Source: a virus. From it: 47,892 nt of DNA. Positions 1 to 7,786 of the stretch are shown here, one piece after another. The notes under the pieces are model-generated. The model saw nothing but the letters and a program-made list of their open reading frames with translations. It did no database searches and was not told the DNA's origin. The position numbers and the translations under genes are program-made. The stretch covers positions 1-47,892 of IMG/VR virus record IMGVR_UViG_3300036945_000482. One strand, given 5' to 3'. The first letter of the stretch is position 1; each line of letters starts with the position of its first letter.

Positions 1-3000
1 AAAGGCGATGATCGCTGCGCTCACGGATCTGATGGAGCAAGCCAAGGCGTACGCACAAGACAAGGGGATCACCAAGTTCGACGCAGCACTGAACGACCTC
101 GATGAGTTCGTGGCCTACGGGATGACCCGCAAGTCGTTCCAGGAATTCCTGGCTCAGGTCACTGTGACGACTCCGTCGACTGGCTTGGTCAACGGCTTCA
201 AGGAGTTTGTCGACCGGTTGGTGGGTCTGCTGTTTGCACGCATCAAGAAGACCCAGACTCAAGAAGCCCAAGCCTCGACAGCCCTTGCAGGGCTGATCGA
301 GAACGTGACTGGCTTGCTTGAGTCAGCAACCGTGGAGCAGGCTGGTGTCCGAGACAGTACAGGTCTTCCAGCCAAGTCGATGACACGGGACACGCGCGTC
401 CTGACCATCTCTGAAGACAGGGAAGGCTTTAAGCTCGTAGACACTACTACAGGGGAGTGGATTGAGGTCGGGCACCCACTAGAAGACGAGATTACCGGTC
501 TGATCCGCACCAGGAAAGACGCAGAAGTCGTGTTGCGGGCTTGGGATTCGCGCACGATCCGAAGCCTGTCGATGGCCATGCCTGCTAACCCCGTGGGAGC
601 CGTCAACAACTTCACCACGCTCGACATCCACAACGCCTTGAACGCTGGCTCTGTGACGCCGGAGTTCGATGCCAAGCTGAGGAACGTCCTGGGCGGTATC
701 GTCGAGAAGCTCTACGGTCCCTTCCAAGTGCTCAAGCCTGGGTGGATGAAGAACCAGGCACTGACGGCAGTGGATGTGTGGCACAAGGCCCTGGCTACCG
801 GGAATGCTCCGTTCGCTGGTTCGGCTATCGCAGCTCCGTTCATCATGAGTGAGCGTGAGGCTCATGCCATGGAGCAAGTAGAAGCCACGGTACGGATTGC
901 TCTGGAGCGCGATGAAACCACGGCCACCAGTGCACGGCATGAACTGAACACACTGTTCACGGAAGCCATGAGCATCATCAAGCCCACCGACTTTGCGTCA
1001 GTGGACCAGTACAACTTCCTCTTCAAGGTGGAGACAGGTGCCAACGGTCGATCGGATCACTTGGCTCGGTTTGCTGCTTTTGGTCTGGCCAACGAACAGG
1101 TCAACAAGCTCCTGCGGGTAAACACCCAGGGTACTGCTAAGAAGCAGGGCAAGACCATCATGGAGAAGCTGGGCATCTTCTGGGAAGGTGTGCTCGAGTT
1201 CTTCCATGAGAAGGTGACGAGCACCTACGCTGGTCAGAAGGCTGATGCCAAGCTGTTGCGTCTGGTGGATCAACTGATCGACATCGAAGCCAAGAAGAGA
1301 TCTTCACTGGCTCGTCGTGCAGGAGCCTTCAACCTGACAGCACCGATCGAAGCCGGAGCCAAGAAGCTGGTGGAAGCGGGTATCCGCAAGGTCAGTGACA
1401 TCGCTGGCTCCCAGTTGGTTCGCAACAATTCCAGCAGCGTTGTGAAGGCAGTCGGTAGTGTGGTTCGCATCGTGGCCAACAACCAGGTCGACGCCTTCAT
1501 GGAGGAGGTCAAGCAGTTCCGTGCACAGCAGTGGAAGGATCGTCTGGGCTTCGTGGCCGGTACCCTGAACTACGCTATGGGTGGTGACAAGGTCCAGGAA
1601 GCTCTGCTGCGTGAACGCAAGGTTCTGGAAGGTGAGCGCAAAGACCTGATCACCCGCATCTCCAAGATGACCCGTCAAGCCTTCGTCAACGGTGGCAAGG
1701 ACATGTCGAAAGCTGCCAAGAACAGCATCACTCAGGTGTTCATGCGGACGGGAGCCTTTGTGCTGAAGGGTCCGTACAACATGACCCAGCTGGAGAACCT
1801 GGTGGGTGACAAGGCAGCACGGAATGCCGAGATCGCTTCCCTAGAAGCTCAGCTCACTGGCTTGGGCAACATGAGGAACTCGGTGATCAACCAGGCCAAG
1901 GCGCTGGGGTACTTCAAGGTGACCGGTCGGAACAAGGCCAAGGTCTTGATGATGAACGCTCACAACATCGCCCGTCTGTACGGAACTCCGTACCGCAACC
2001 GGGTGACGGAAGCCCAGGCTCAGCAACGGGAGCCAGTGGTTGAGAAGCTGGTGGCTCTCTACGCACTGAGCTACGTTCCCCCTGCGGAGCTGAACATCGC
2101 CAAGCGAGTGCTGCAGACCGAGAACGCTCGACCGGCCAGTGAAGGGAACGGTGTGGAGTTCGTGCTTGAGATGCACCGTCGCATGGACAAGGAATCCAGG
2201 GACCGGTTGTTCCAAGGCCAGGAAGCCCTGATGACTCACGGCTACACCCAGGAGATCTACAGCCCTCACATCGAGATCCAGACGGCTGACGATGTCACGG
2301 GTCAGGAGCTCATCAACAAAGGCTACAAGAAGGGTGCTGCTGTCGAGATCGATCCCGCTCATCCGGATCAGACCCGCAAGCACCTCTACGTGCTGGATGG
2401 TGGTGGCTTGATGCCTCACCTGACTGGCAACCTGGCCTATGACGGGAAGCGCTCCAAGGGAGCTCGTCAGCACAGCGGGTACATGAACATCAACACTGCC
2501 GATGGTCTGGCCAACGCTTCGCTGCAGGCCGACATCATGCACGGCAAGCAGAACGCCATGAACAACGCTTCGAACTGGGATCCTTCCCAGGAGAAGCACA
2601 CGTATATGGCTCCGATCGTGAACCCCCAGGGGGAGATCGTGAACTGGCGGTACCTGATGCACGACAGCACCAAGGACACCATTCTTCAACGTGAGAACCA
2701 GTTCGACCTGGTACTCGGTACCTTGGCTGGTTCGATCTTCGGCAAGGACACGGTGACGGATACCAACACCCGAGTGTTCCAAGCCATGAAGGATCAGTAC
2801 GACGCGGAGAAGGCTCGCAAGTCTGCTGCCTATGTTCTGGTGGGTCCGAAGAGCCCGGATCCCGAGCTCCGTGAGATGTGGGCCAAGCTGCCGGATGATT
2901 CCAAGGCAGCAGCTCGTGCCATCTGGGGTCGGGATGGGATGTTCGTTCGGAACGATCAACGGGACATCATCTTCGGGTACCGCAAGCTGAGCCTCGCCAA

Positions 3001-4159
3001 CGCCATCAGATCGACGCAGGATCGACGCAAGGATGATGCCGACCGGATTGCCAGGGGTATGGCTCCGATCGGCTCTCAAGGCCTTGTGGATGACTTCGAG
3101 AATGCCATGGCCAAGTTCTTCACCGTGGCGGTGGAACATGCCCTGGTGCTGCATGCCCGAACCAAAGGTCACCCAGATCCGGAGAAGTACGGTGAGCGGG
3201 CTGCGGTGGTGATCTCCCGTGGGGAAAGAGCCTGGCAGGAAATCGTCGGAGAGACCAAAGATCTGTTGGTGATCAAGACGGTGACCGTGATGATGGGTAA
3301 CCTGAAGAGCAACATGTCGCTGCTGATCCTGTCGGGTGTTCCGATCAAGGACATCGTCAACAGTCACCTGGTGGCTTGGCGTGGTGCTACGTCCTACCAG
3401 CGTGACAGTGATGAGTTGGATCGTCTGAAAACGCTCATCGACATCGGTCAGACGAACGGCAAGGATGCACAGATCAAGATCCAGATCGCTCGACTGGAGG
3501 ATGCTCTGGCTCGCAACCCAGTGCGGGAGCTGATCGAAGCAGGCCTGATGCCGACCATCGTGGAAGATGCTGCGGAAGATGTGGACCCGTACTCGTACAA
3601 GAGCGCCTTGACTGAGAAGGTCGACACCCTGACGAGCAAGCTGCATCCTGGTGTGAAGACGACACTGAAGAACGTCTACATGACCAAGGACACGGCTCCG
3701 TACCAGGCACTGCGTCGGGTGACCCAGCTCTCTGACTTCATGGCTCGGTACACGCAGTATCAACACCTGACGACCCGTCAGGTGGATCCGTTGAGCAAGG
3801 AAGACGCGATCCAGCAGTCCAGTGAAGACTTCATCAACTACGACGTTCCGATGCACCGCAGCATGCAGTACCTCGATGACATGGGGATCTTCCCGTTCAT
3901 GAAGTACTTCCTGCGGGTGCAGAAGGTTCTGATGCGGCTGACCAAGGATCACCCTGCTCGAGTGTTCAGTGCAGTGTTGCTGGGTCAGTTCCTGGACTTC
4001 GGCCCCATCGTTCTGGATAGCTCATGGGTCGCCAAGATCGGGAACAACCCGATCCACTGGGGAGCCTTGCAGTACCCTGGAGCACTGGATGAGCTGGCGA
4101 CAGTGAACAGTGCACTGTCGTTGGTGGGAGCTGGAGGGAGTGACTGGGCTCCTCAGTGA
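1..4159 (+). CDS. Virion RNA polymerase (N4 gp50-like), C-terminal part, partial
   Basis: The reading frame is open to the left edge, so the ATG at 8 is probably internal and only the last ~1385 codons are present. In N4 the ~3500-residue virion RNA polymerase is packaged, injected with the DNA and transcribes early genes; its catalytic domain lies in the middle and a long C-terminal domain is needed for packaging. This piece has no T7-type catalytic motifs, as expected for that C-terminal domain. The identification rests on size, position converging on the gp49/SSB operon exactly as N4 gp50 does, and the tail end of the protein (YFLRVQKVLMR, then GNNPIHWGALQYPG and ALDELATVNSALS), which resembles my memory of N4-like vRNAP C-termini. 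A hairpin follows the stop. A large internal virion protein of another kind is the alternative. Confidence 0.75.
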   Translation, partial: KAMIAALTDLMEQAKAYAQDKGITKFDAALNDLDEFVAYGMTRKSFQEFLAQVTVTTPSTGLVNGFKEFVDRLVGLLFARIKKTQTQEAQASTALAGLIENVTGLLESATVEQAGVRDSTGLPAKSMTRDTRVLTISEDREGFKLVDTTTGEWIEVGHPLEDEITGLIRTRKDAEVVLRAWDSRTIRSLSMAMPANPVGAVNNFTTLDIHNALNAGSVTPEFDAKLRNVLGGIVEKLYGPFQVLKPGWMKNQALTAVDVWHKALATGNAPFAGSAIAAPFIMSEREAHAMEQVEATVRIALERDETTATSARHELNTLFTEAMSIIKPTDFASVDQYNFLFKVETGANGRSDHLARFAAFGLANEQVNKLLRVNTQGTAKKQGKTIMEKLGIFWEGVLEFFHEKVTSTYAGQKADAKLLRLVDQLIDIEAKKRSSLARRAGAFNLTAPIEAGAKKLVEAGIRKVSDIAGSQLVRNNSSSVVKAVGSVVRIVANNQVDAFMEEVKQFRAQQWKDRLGFVAGTLNYAMGGDKVQEALLRERKVLEGERKDLITRISKMTRQAFVNGGKDMSKAAKNSITQVFMRTGAFVLKGPYNMTQLENLVGDKAARNAEIASLEAQLTGLGNMRNSVINQAKALGYFKVTGRNKAKVLMMNAHNIARLYGTPYRNRVTEAQAQQREPVVEKLVALYALSYVPPAELNIAKRVLQTENARPASEGNGVEFVLEMHRRMDKESRDRLFQGQEALMTHGYTQEIYSPHIEIQTADDVTGQELINKGYKKGAAVEIDPAHPDQTRKHLYVLDGGGLMPHLTGNLAYDGKRSKGARQHSGYMNINTADGLANASLQADIMHGKQNAMNNASNWDPSQEKHTYMAPIVNPQGEIVNWRYLMHDSTKDTILQRENQFDLVLGTLAGSIFGKDTVTDTNTRVFQAMKDQYDAEKARKSAAYVLVGPKSPDPELREMWAKLPDDSKAAARAIWGRDGMFVRNDQRDIIFGYRKLSLANAIRSTQDRRKDDADRIARGMAPIGSQGLVDDFENAMAKFFTVAVEHALVLHARTKGHPDPEKYGERAAVVISRGERAWQEIVGETKDLLVIKTVTVMMGNLKSNMSLLILSGVPIKDIVNSHLVAWRGATSYQRDSDELDRLKTLIDIGQTNGKDAQIKIQIARLEDALARNPVRELIEAGLMPTIVEDAAEDVDPYSYKSALTEKVDTLTSKLHPGVKTTLKNVYMTKDTAPYQALRRVTQLSDFMARYTQYQHLTTRQVDPLSKEDAIQQSSEDFINYDVPMHRSMQYLDDMGIFPFMKYFLRVQKVLMRLTKDHPARVFSAVLLGQFLDFGPIVLDSSWVAKIGNNPIHWGALQYPGALDELATVNSALSLVGAGGSDWAPQ

Positions 4160-4164
4160 TGAAT

Positions 4165-4190
4165 AGGCCCCGTCTCTCCGGGGTGTCACT
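4165..4190 (+). terminator. Terminator-like hairpin after the virion RNAP gene
   Basis: A five-base-pair GC stem (CCCCG/CGGGG, 4168-4183) with a six-base loop lies just after the stop codon. No clear U-tract follows, so it may be a weak terminator or a 3' end stabiliser. Confidence 0.45.
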
Positions 4191-4340
4191 GCTCACACGC
4201 ACATTCGCTGCAGTTGCTGAAGTCACGATCGTGTGTATCGCTGGTACCTCACCCCTTCATAGGTACCAGGGTCTCTGACGTTCGGCTGTGGATCACTGCC
4301 AGGCATTTCGCCATCAGGGGGAGAGGATTGGTTGTTTGTT

Positions 4341-4440
4341 TTGAGCATTGAAGGTAGGGGTCGAACCTACATGGGGCCTCGCGGCGGTCCCAAGCTCCCA
4401 TTATGGAGCTCACGTCTACCGATTTCGTCACTTCGCTCAA
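4341..4440 (-). ncRNA. tRNA-like RNA with long variable arm, atypical anticodon loop
   Basis: On the minus strand the T arm is textbook (GTAGG-TTCGACC-CCTAC) and the D arm contains ATCGGTAGACG, as in bacterial tRNA-Leu. A variable arm of about 20 bases (TGGG...CCCCA) fits a class II tRNA. Two features are odd. The anticodon stem AGCTCC/GGAGCT closes on a loop of six bases (or eight with a shorter stem), so no anticodon can be assigned safely. The acceptor ends pair as TTGAGC/GCTCAA plus GAAG/CTTC with a three-base AAT bulge, longer than a normal seven-pair stem. It is tRNA-derived, but it may be degenerate or serve as a tRNA mimic. Confidence 0.55.
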
Positions 4441-4655
4441 GGTAGGGATCAGCTACCTATCCATCTGCAGTGTGCCCACTGCAGACAAAGTCTGCTTACT
4501 AGGTTGTTTGGTTCCCCGATTTGCTCAGCCCTTTCCTTTTGAGACGCTTGACACTGTCGGGGACAGCAGTGGTGAGGTAGTTGCTCATACTCGCCCCCAT
4601 GTGAGCACATGGTTACCAGGGCAACGCAGGTATCGTCCTGCAAGTAATAGCTACC
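4441..4655 (-). ncRNA. Structured RNA block between tRNA-like element and 21-bp stem element
   Basis: No credible gene lies here. Stem-loops follow one another: GGTAG/CTACC with a seven-base loop (4441-4457), CTGCAGTG/CACTGCAG with a four-base loop (4465-4484), GCAGAC/GTCTGC, CTGTC/GACAG, and a three-way junction closed by GGTA/TACC (4576-4655) that holds the hairpins GCAGG/CCTGC and CCATGT/ACATGG. Transcripts of the replication operon would read into this block from the right, so it could be a long structured 3' UTR, processed small RNAs, or degenerate tRNA genes. Confidence 0.45.
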
Positions 4656-4740
4656 AACATTGAAGCACCCAGTCTTACCCAGTGGCATCAGAGGCCACCT
4701 GTGCCTGAGTTCGGGCTCAACTGGGCGCTTCAATGTTGGT
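4653..4740 (-). ncRNA. 88-nt RNA element closed by a 21-bp stem
   Basis: The ends (ACCAACATTGAAGC and its exact complement) form 14 pairs. The pairing continues on the minus strand as GCCCAGT/ACTGGGT to about 21 pairs, including one G-U that would be an A-C mismatch on the plus strand, which argues for a minus-strand RNA. The apical part contains GTGGC/GCCAC with a seven-base loop CTCTGAT (shaped like an anticodon loop) and TGAG/CTCA. No T arm is present, so it is not a standard tRNA. Two more hairpins (CCCAG/CTGGG and GGTGGA/TCCACC) lie just upstream up to 4780. Confidence 0.5.
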
Positions 4741-4782
4741 CCCAGTCTTTCCTGGGTGTCGGGTGGATTCTCTCCACCAGAG

Positions 4783-4947
4783 TTATCGGCCTCTGAGGAA
4801 TCCTGCGACTAGCAGGATCAGGCCGACTGAGAAGACCAGTGCTGCTCCGAAGAGCACTACGACCCCGATGATGGCACCGAGGCCAAGGGCTACGGAGAGC
4901 ACTGCGATGGCAGCTACGATGTAGCCAATCCACTTCAGTACTTCCAC
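4783..4947 (-). CDS. Small two-helix membrane protein (54 aa)
   Basis: This short frame has a GTG start eight bases after the stop of the preceding gene. It encodes an almost wholly hydrophobic protein: residues about 5-27 and 30-50 are two Ala/Gly/Val/Leu-rich segments suited to membrane spans, and it ends in Arg-Gly-Arg. Codon use is GC-rich at third positions like its neighbours. It is the last gene of the replication operon before the structured RNA block. No family is recognised; small phage membrane proteins of this kind can affect lysis or superinfection, but nothing here shows that. Confidence 0.55.
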   Translation of the reverse strand: MEVLKWIGYIVAAIAVLSVALGLGAIIGVVVLFGAALVFSVGLILLVAGFLRGR

Positions 4948-4955
4948 AGCCCCGG

Positions 4956-5234
4956 TCAGCCGAACAGGCTCTTGGCCACGGGTGCTTCGTCAGCTTGGGT
5001 CTCGTTGGCTGCGGGTGCAACCTGGACCGGAACGATGGTCGGAAGCGGAGGTGCTTCCACATCGAGCGTCGACTTCAGCTCGTCGATGGTGATCTCGACG
5101 GAGATGCCGGTTTCCTTGCGGCCTGCAGTGAAGGCCATGGAGATGGCCTTGTCCGACAGGTCGATGCCTTGCTTGGCGATGTACTGCTGAATCGCCTGGG
5201 CGATCTCGGGTTGCTTCAGTTGGATCTGGATGAT
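4956..5234 (-). CDS. Small conserved phage protein, possible AUC start (about 92 aa)
   Basis: The only in-frame ATG is at 5138, but the homology-like N-terminus (IQIQLKQPEIAQAIQQYI) starts upstream, next to a perfect AAAGGAG at 5238-5244. No ATG, GTG or TTG is available between that ribosome site and the coding sequence; the codons after it are ATC ATC CAG. Translation therefore appears to begin at one of the two ATC codons (5234 or 5231). The protein resembles small phage proteins that pair an amphipathic N-terminal helix with a FTAGRK...SVEITI strand. Its C-terminus ends in SLFG, close to the SLFS end of the SSB. Function is unknown. Confidence 0.6.
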   Translation of the reverse strand: MIQIQLKQPEIAQAIQQYIAKQGIDLSDKAISMAFTAGRKETGISVEITIDELKSTLDVEAPPLPTIVPVQVAPAANETQADEAPVAKSLFG

Positions 5235-5277
5235 ATTTCTCCTTTGGTCTATTGACCGTGGTTTGGGTGGGATTGGA

Positions 5278-5733
5278 TCAGTCGCCGTAGCGACCGATCA
5301 GGGCAGCGTCTGCAAGAGCGCCACCCTTGCCTTTCGAATCAAGCTCTCGCCAGTGAGGCCAGAGCAGGATGGCTGTGCTTCGTGCACGGTCTTTCTCAGT
5401 ACCGATCAGGCCTGCAGCCTTCTTCCACTTCTGGGGTGTGACCATGGTCAAGGGATGTCCCAGACCTTGAGCCAGTCCTTGTACGACTCCCGCTGAGTGT
5501 CCAAAGGTGAAGGCCGAACTGGCACCTTGCTTGGGCATGATGTGCACCAGCTCAAGAAAGACTGGCACACCGGGGAAAGACTTCAGGAAGGCAGCAACCT
5601 GGGCACCGTTCACTCTCGTGTTGGTGCCCACCTTGATGAGAGGCATGTTGAGCCACGATTCGGGGTTACCGTTTCGCAGCAGCACAATGGCTCCGCTTCC
5701 TCCTGGGTCGATCCCGATGCGACAGTCTTTCAT
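5278..5733 (-). CDS. RuvC-like Holliday junction resolvase
   Basis: A 151-residue RNase H-fold protein. It opens with the first acidic motif GIDPGGSGA, has a second acidic position in VFLELVHIMP and ends with ADAALIGRYG, which carries the last conserved Asp residues. These match phage and bacterial RuvC-type junction resolvases, which cut four-way DNA junctions in a metal-dependent way, here probably to debranch replicated DNA before packaging. The QGASSAFTFG and TPQKWKK segments are typical of the phage branch. Its ATG overlaps the stop of the preceding gene (TGATG), so it is translationally coupled in the replication operon. Confidence 0.85.
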   Translation of the reverse strand: MKDCRIGIDPGGSGAIVLLRNGNPESWLNMPLIKVGTNTRVNGAQVAAFLKSFPGVPVFLELVHIMPKQGASSAFTFGHSAGVVQGLAQGLGHPLTMVTPQKWKKAAGLIGTEKDRARSTAILLWPHWRELDSKGKGGALADAALIGRYGD

Positions 5734-6035
5734 CAGCTGGGAACAACAGGCGTTGCTTCCGGCTCGTCGTCCATCTCTGCAACGAAGGGCAGGGTACCCA
5801 GTTGCATCATGGTCATCTCGATACCGAGCTTGAAGGCAACCAGTACATCACCGGTCAGGGTGACAGACTGCTTGGCTTCGTCTTCTCCGATTTCGAACTG
5901 CGAACCTTCAGGGATGGTCAGCATGTGCTGGACTGCAGCACACTGGTTTGCATGCCAGGCCGTGAGGGTTTGAACGAACTTGTCCAGGTCGTACACCGGA
6001 ATGATGTCCGGAGGAAGTTCTTGGGTTCCGTTCAT
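5733..6035 (-). CDS. Hypothetical protein (100 aa)
   Basis: It starts after a good AAGGAGAACCC-ATG arrangement and overlaps both neighbours by a few bases. The protein is acidic with a helical middle (LDKFVQTLTAWHANQCAAVQ), a short strand-rich part (SQFEIGEDEAKQSVTLTG) and a Pro/Glu-rich tail. The FEIGE...LTG...AFKLGIE pattern is shared by many small phage proteins of unknown role in replication operons. No catalytic motif is visible. Confidence 0.6.
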   Translation of the reverse strand: MNGTQELPPDIIPVYDLDKFVQTLTAWHANQCAAVQHMLTIPEGSQFEIGEDEAKQSVTLTGDVLVAFKLGIEMTMMQLGTLPFVAEMDDEPEATPVVPS

Positions 6036-6490
6036 GGGTTCTCCTTGTGGTTGAGCTCGAACTCGTCTGCAGGCATCCAGCTGATGTAGCTTGCAAACTC
6101 CGGATGGTTGGGTTCGCTCCCATCCAGGCTCTCGACCAGGTAGCCTGACTGGAGCGGGCTCTCCCCTTCGGGAAGATCCCAGCCCATGAGCCGGTAGAAG
6201 GTTCCCCGGTGCATGGTCCTTGCCATCACCTGCTTGTTGCAGGTGTACTGCTTGGATCCCGTGATGTCAGCCACCCGGATGTTCAGTACCTGGAGGTACA
6301 GAGCCATGTACTCCAGTTGCTGAGACATCAGCTCCTGCTCACGTTCTGGGAGAGTCTGGAACGTCTCTCCGAGAATGAACGCTTCCAGTGCGTTGGTCTT
6401 GCGAGCAAGATCCCTGCGTTCGTTGAGTACCCTGTCTTGATGCGGAAGCATCTCGGCAGGCAGCTCGCCAAATGCGATGACAAAACTCAT
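6032..6490 (-). CDS. Two-domain conserved phage protein with crAss001_48-like domain (152 aa)
   Basis: I place the start at 6490, where GAAGGAG lies seven bases ahead and the ATG overlaps the upstream stop (ATGA); the frame runs further upstream but without a ribosome site. Residues about 10-70 (LPHQDRVLNERRDLARK through LYLQVLNIRV) form the helical domain that Pfam names crAss001_48-related, common in tailed phages. Residues about 85-150 hold a second common module (YRLMGWDLPEGE, GYLVE, ISWMPADEF). Both are widespread and functionally uncharacterised. Confidence 0.7.
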   Translation of the reverse strand: MSFVIAFGELPAEMLPHQDRVLNERRDLARKTNALEAFILGETFQTLPEREQELMSQQLEYMALYLQVLNIRVADITGSKQYTCNKQVMARTMHRGTFYRLMGWDLPEGESPLQSGYLVESLDGSEPNHPEFASYISWMPADEFELNHKENP

Positions 6491-6858
6491 GCCAGCTTCT
6501 CCTTCAGTGCGTAGCCCATGAGAGGCCACATCTTGCTCACTGCGTTGGTTCGAGCGACCTTGCGGCCGATCTCTGCATCGAAGTTTTCGGGTGATGCACA
6601 TGCCGACTCGCCCGTCACGGTGAATCCGTTTCGAAGGACGAGGACGCAGAACGTCAGGAGCTCCATAGCATGCAAAGAGGCGTCACTAGGATCCTCATCC
6701 ACGTTGCCAACGCAGCCTTGAGCAGCAGTAAAGTAGTGCTCACTGCTGATGTTGGCTTCGATGTCAGCCGGAGTGACCCGAGGGGCAGTCAGCCCCTTGG
6801 CCAGGATCTCTTCCTCGATGGAAGCGTCACAGGTTCTTGGGGATTGGATGTGATTCAT
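6487..6858 (-). CDS. N4 gp49 / Sf6 gp66 family protein
   Basis: The 123-residue protein carries the hallmarks of this family: RVTPADIEANI, then HYFTAAQG, then LTFCVLVLRNGFTVTGESAC followed by NFDAEIGRKVA and MGYALKEKL. The family is named for N4 gene 49 and Sf6 gene 66 and is found in many phages; its role is unknown. In N4 gene 49 also lies next to the convergent virion RNAP gene, so the location supports the N4-like assignment. AAAGGATCC precedes the ATG. Confidence 0.85.
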   Translation of the reverse strand: MNHIQSPRTCDASIEEEILAKGLTAPRVTPADIEANISSEHYFTAAQGCVGNVDEDPSDASLHAMELLTFCVLVLRNGFTVTGESACASPENFDAEIGRKVARTNAVSKMWPLMGYALKEKLA

Positions 6859-6905
6859 GGATCCTTTCAGAGTTGAGAGGTAGCCCCATTGCTGGGGCTT
6901 GAGGT

Positions 6906-7649
6906 TCAGCTGAACAAGCTGGTCGTCGGCTTCTTGGTGCCAGCGGCTGCAGCAGCACCCTTGGGAGCACCCGCAGTCCCTGCGGCACCGTTGGCACCCT
7001 TGGACTTGTCACGGACGTTGCCCGTGTGCTTGGCTTCCCAGACGGCTGCGAAGGCGGCGTCTTCGGCCTTGGCACGGATCTCGGCAGTCGTCATGCGGTC
7101 ACGCGCACGGAACAGCTTGTCGATCTCGTTCTCTTCACGGGTCTCGCCCGTGGGGACGTACACGCCAGCGTCGTTCTTCTGGGTCTTGTCGACCACCTGC
7201 TTGATGACACCGATCAGGATGTCCTGACCCAGCAGCTCGACCAACATCTCGACCTTCGTCGGGACTTCGGCCTTGGCTTCGGGCGAGTAGGCGTTGACCA
7301 CCTTGGTCTCGGTATCCAGGTCACCGATTTCCTTGCCGACCGTCAGCAGCGCCAGGCTGTTGGCGATGTTGAAACCAGGCAGGTACTGCTTGGCTCCATC
7401 CTTGTCGGTGTAGTAGTTCGTACCACCCTTGGCGGTACCAGAGGTCATCCACAGGGTCTGACGCAGCTCACGACCGGCTTGGGTCTTGGCGTTCAGCACC
7501 AGGCCGACTGCACCACCTGCCGACTTGGTCAGGTAGGCCAGCTTGATGGTGGCCATGTGCAGGCCAGAGTCGAGGACGCCGCCGTTGCCGACGCTGTCAC
7601 GTTCACCGGCGATCGAGGCGTCGGACTTCAGGTTTGCGAGGAGAGACAT
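6906..7649 (-). CDS. Single-stranded DNA-binding protein (N4 gp45-like)
   Basis: A 247-residue protein in the size range of N4 SSB. The N-terminal two thirds are strand-rich with the motif MATIKLAYLTKSAGGA and conserved SGTAKGGTNYYTDKDG and PGFNIANSLALL segments; the last ~35 residues are Ala/Gly/Lys-rich and disordered, ending in TTSLFS. N4 SSB coats single strands for replication and recombination and also activates host RNA polymerase at late promoters through its C-terminus. Its place next to the gp44, gp43 and gp42 homologues mirrors N4. A clear AAGGA ribosome site precedes the ATG. Confidence 0.85.
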   Translation of the reverse strand: MSLLANLKSDASIAGERDSVGNGGVLDSGLHMATIKLAYLTKSAGGAVGLVLNAKTQAGRELRQTLWMTSGTAKGGTNYYTDKDGAKQYLPGFNIANSLALLTVGKEIGDLDTETKVVNAYSPEAKAEVPTKVEMLVELLGQDILIGVIKQVVDKTQKNDAGVYVPTGETREENEIDKLFRARDRMTTAEIRAKAEDAAFAAVWEAKHTGNVRDKSKGANGAAGTAGAPKGAAAAAGTKKPTTSLFS

Positions 7650-7678
7650 GTTGTTTTCCTTGGTTCAGTTGGGTAGGG

Positions 7679-7786
7679 TTACTTCTTTTTGAAAAAGAAG
7701 TAGAAGGCAGTGCCCCCGAGGGCCATGCCAGTGATCGTTCCGAAGAGGAACGTGTTGATGAAGTTGCCCAGAGTGCAGATCAGCAT
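7679..7786 (-). CDS. Tiny membrane protein (35 aa)
   Basis: The ATG shares a base with the stop of the lipoprotein gene (TGATG). The product has one hydrophobic helix (FINTFLFGTITGMALGGTAFYFFF) and ends in three Lys, which predicts an inside-positive C-terminus. It lies between the SSB and the lipoprotein genes. Its coupling to the lipoprotein suggests the two act together at the cell envelope, but function is unknown. Confidence 0.55.
   Translation of the reverse strand: MLICTLGNFINTFLFGTITGMALGGTAFYFFFKKK

Noticed and set aside
1841-3952. 703-codon open frame antisense to the virion RNAP gene
   Set aside because: It lies wholly opposite a well-supported gene and its His/Val/Leu-rich product is the usual shadow of biased codon use; no motif found.
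4341-4440. Assignment of a specific amino acid to the tRNA-like element
   Set aside because: The anticodon loop is six or eight bases and no reading gives a U33-anticodon-purine37 in a seven-base loop.
4653-4740. tRNA-Gln or tRNA-Leu gene from the seven-base loop with CTG or CAG triplet
   Set aside because: A plausible anticodon arm exists on either strand, but there is no T arm and the closing stem is far too long for a tRNA.
7026-7676. 216-codon frame opposite the SSB gene
   Set aside because: Shadow frame caused by GC-rich third positions; SSB on the other strand explains the sequence.
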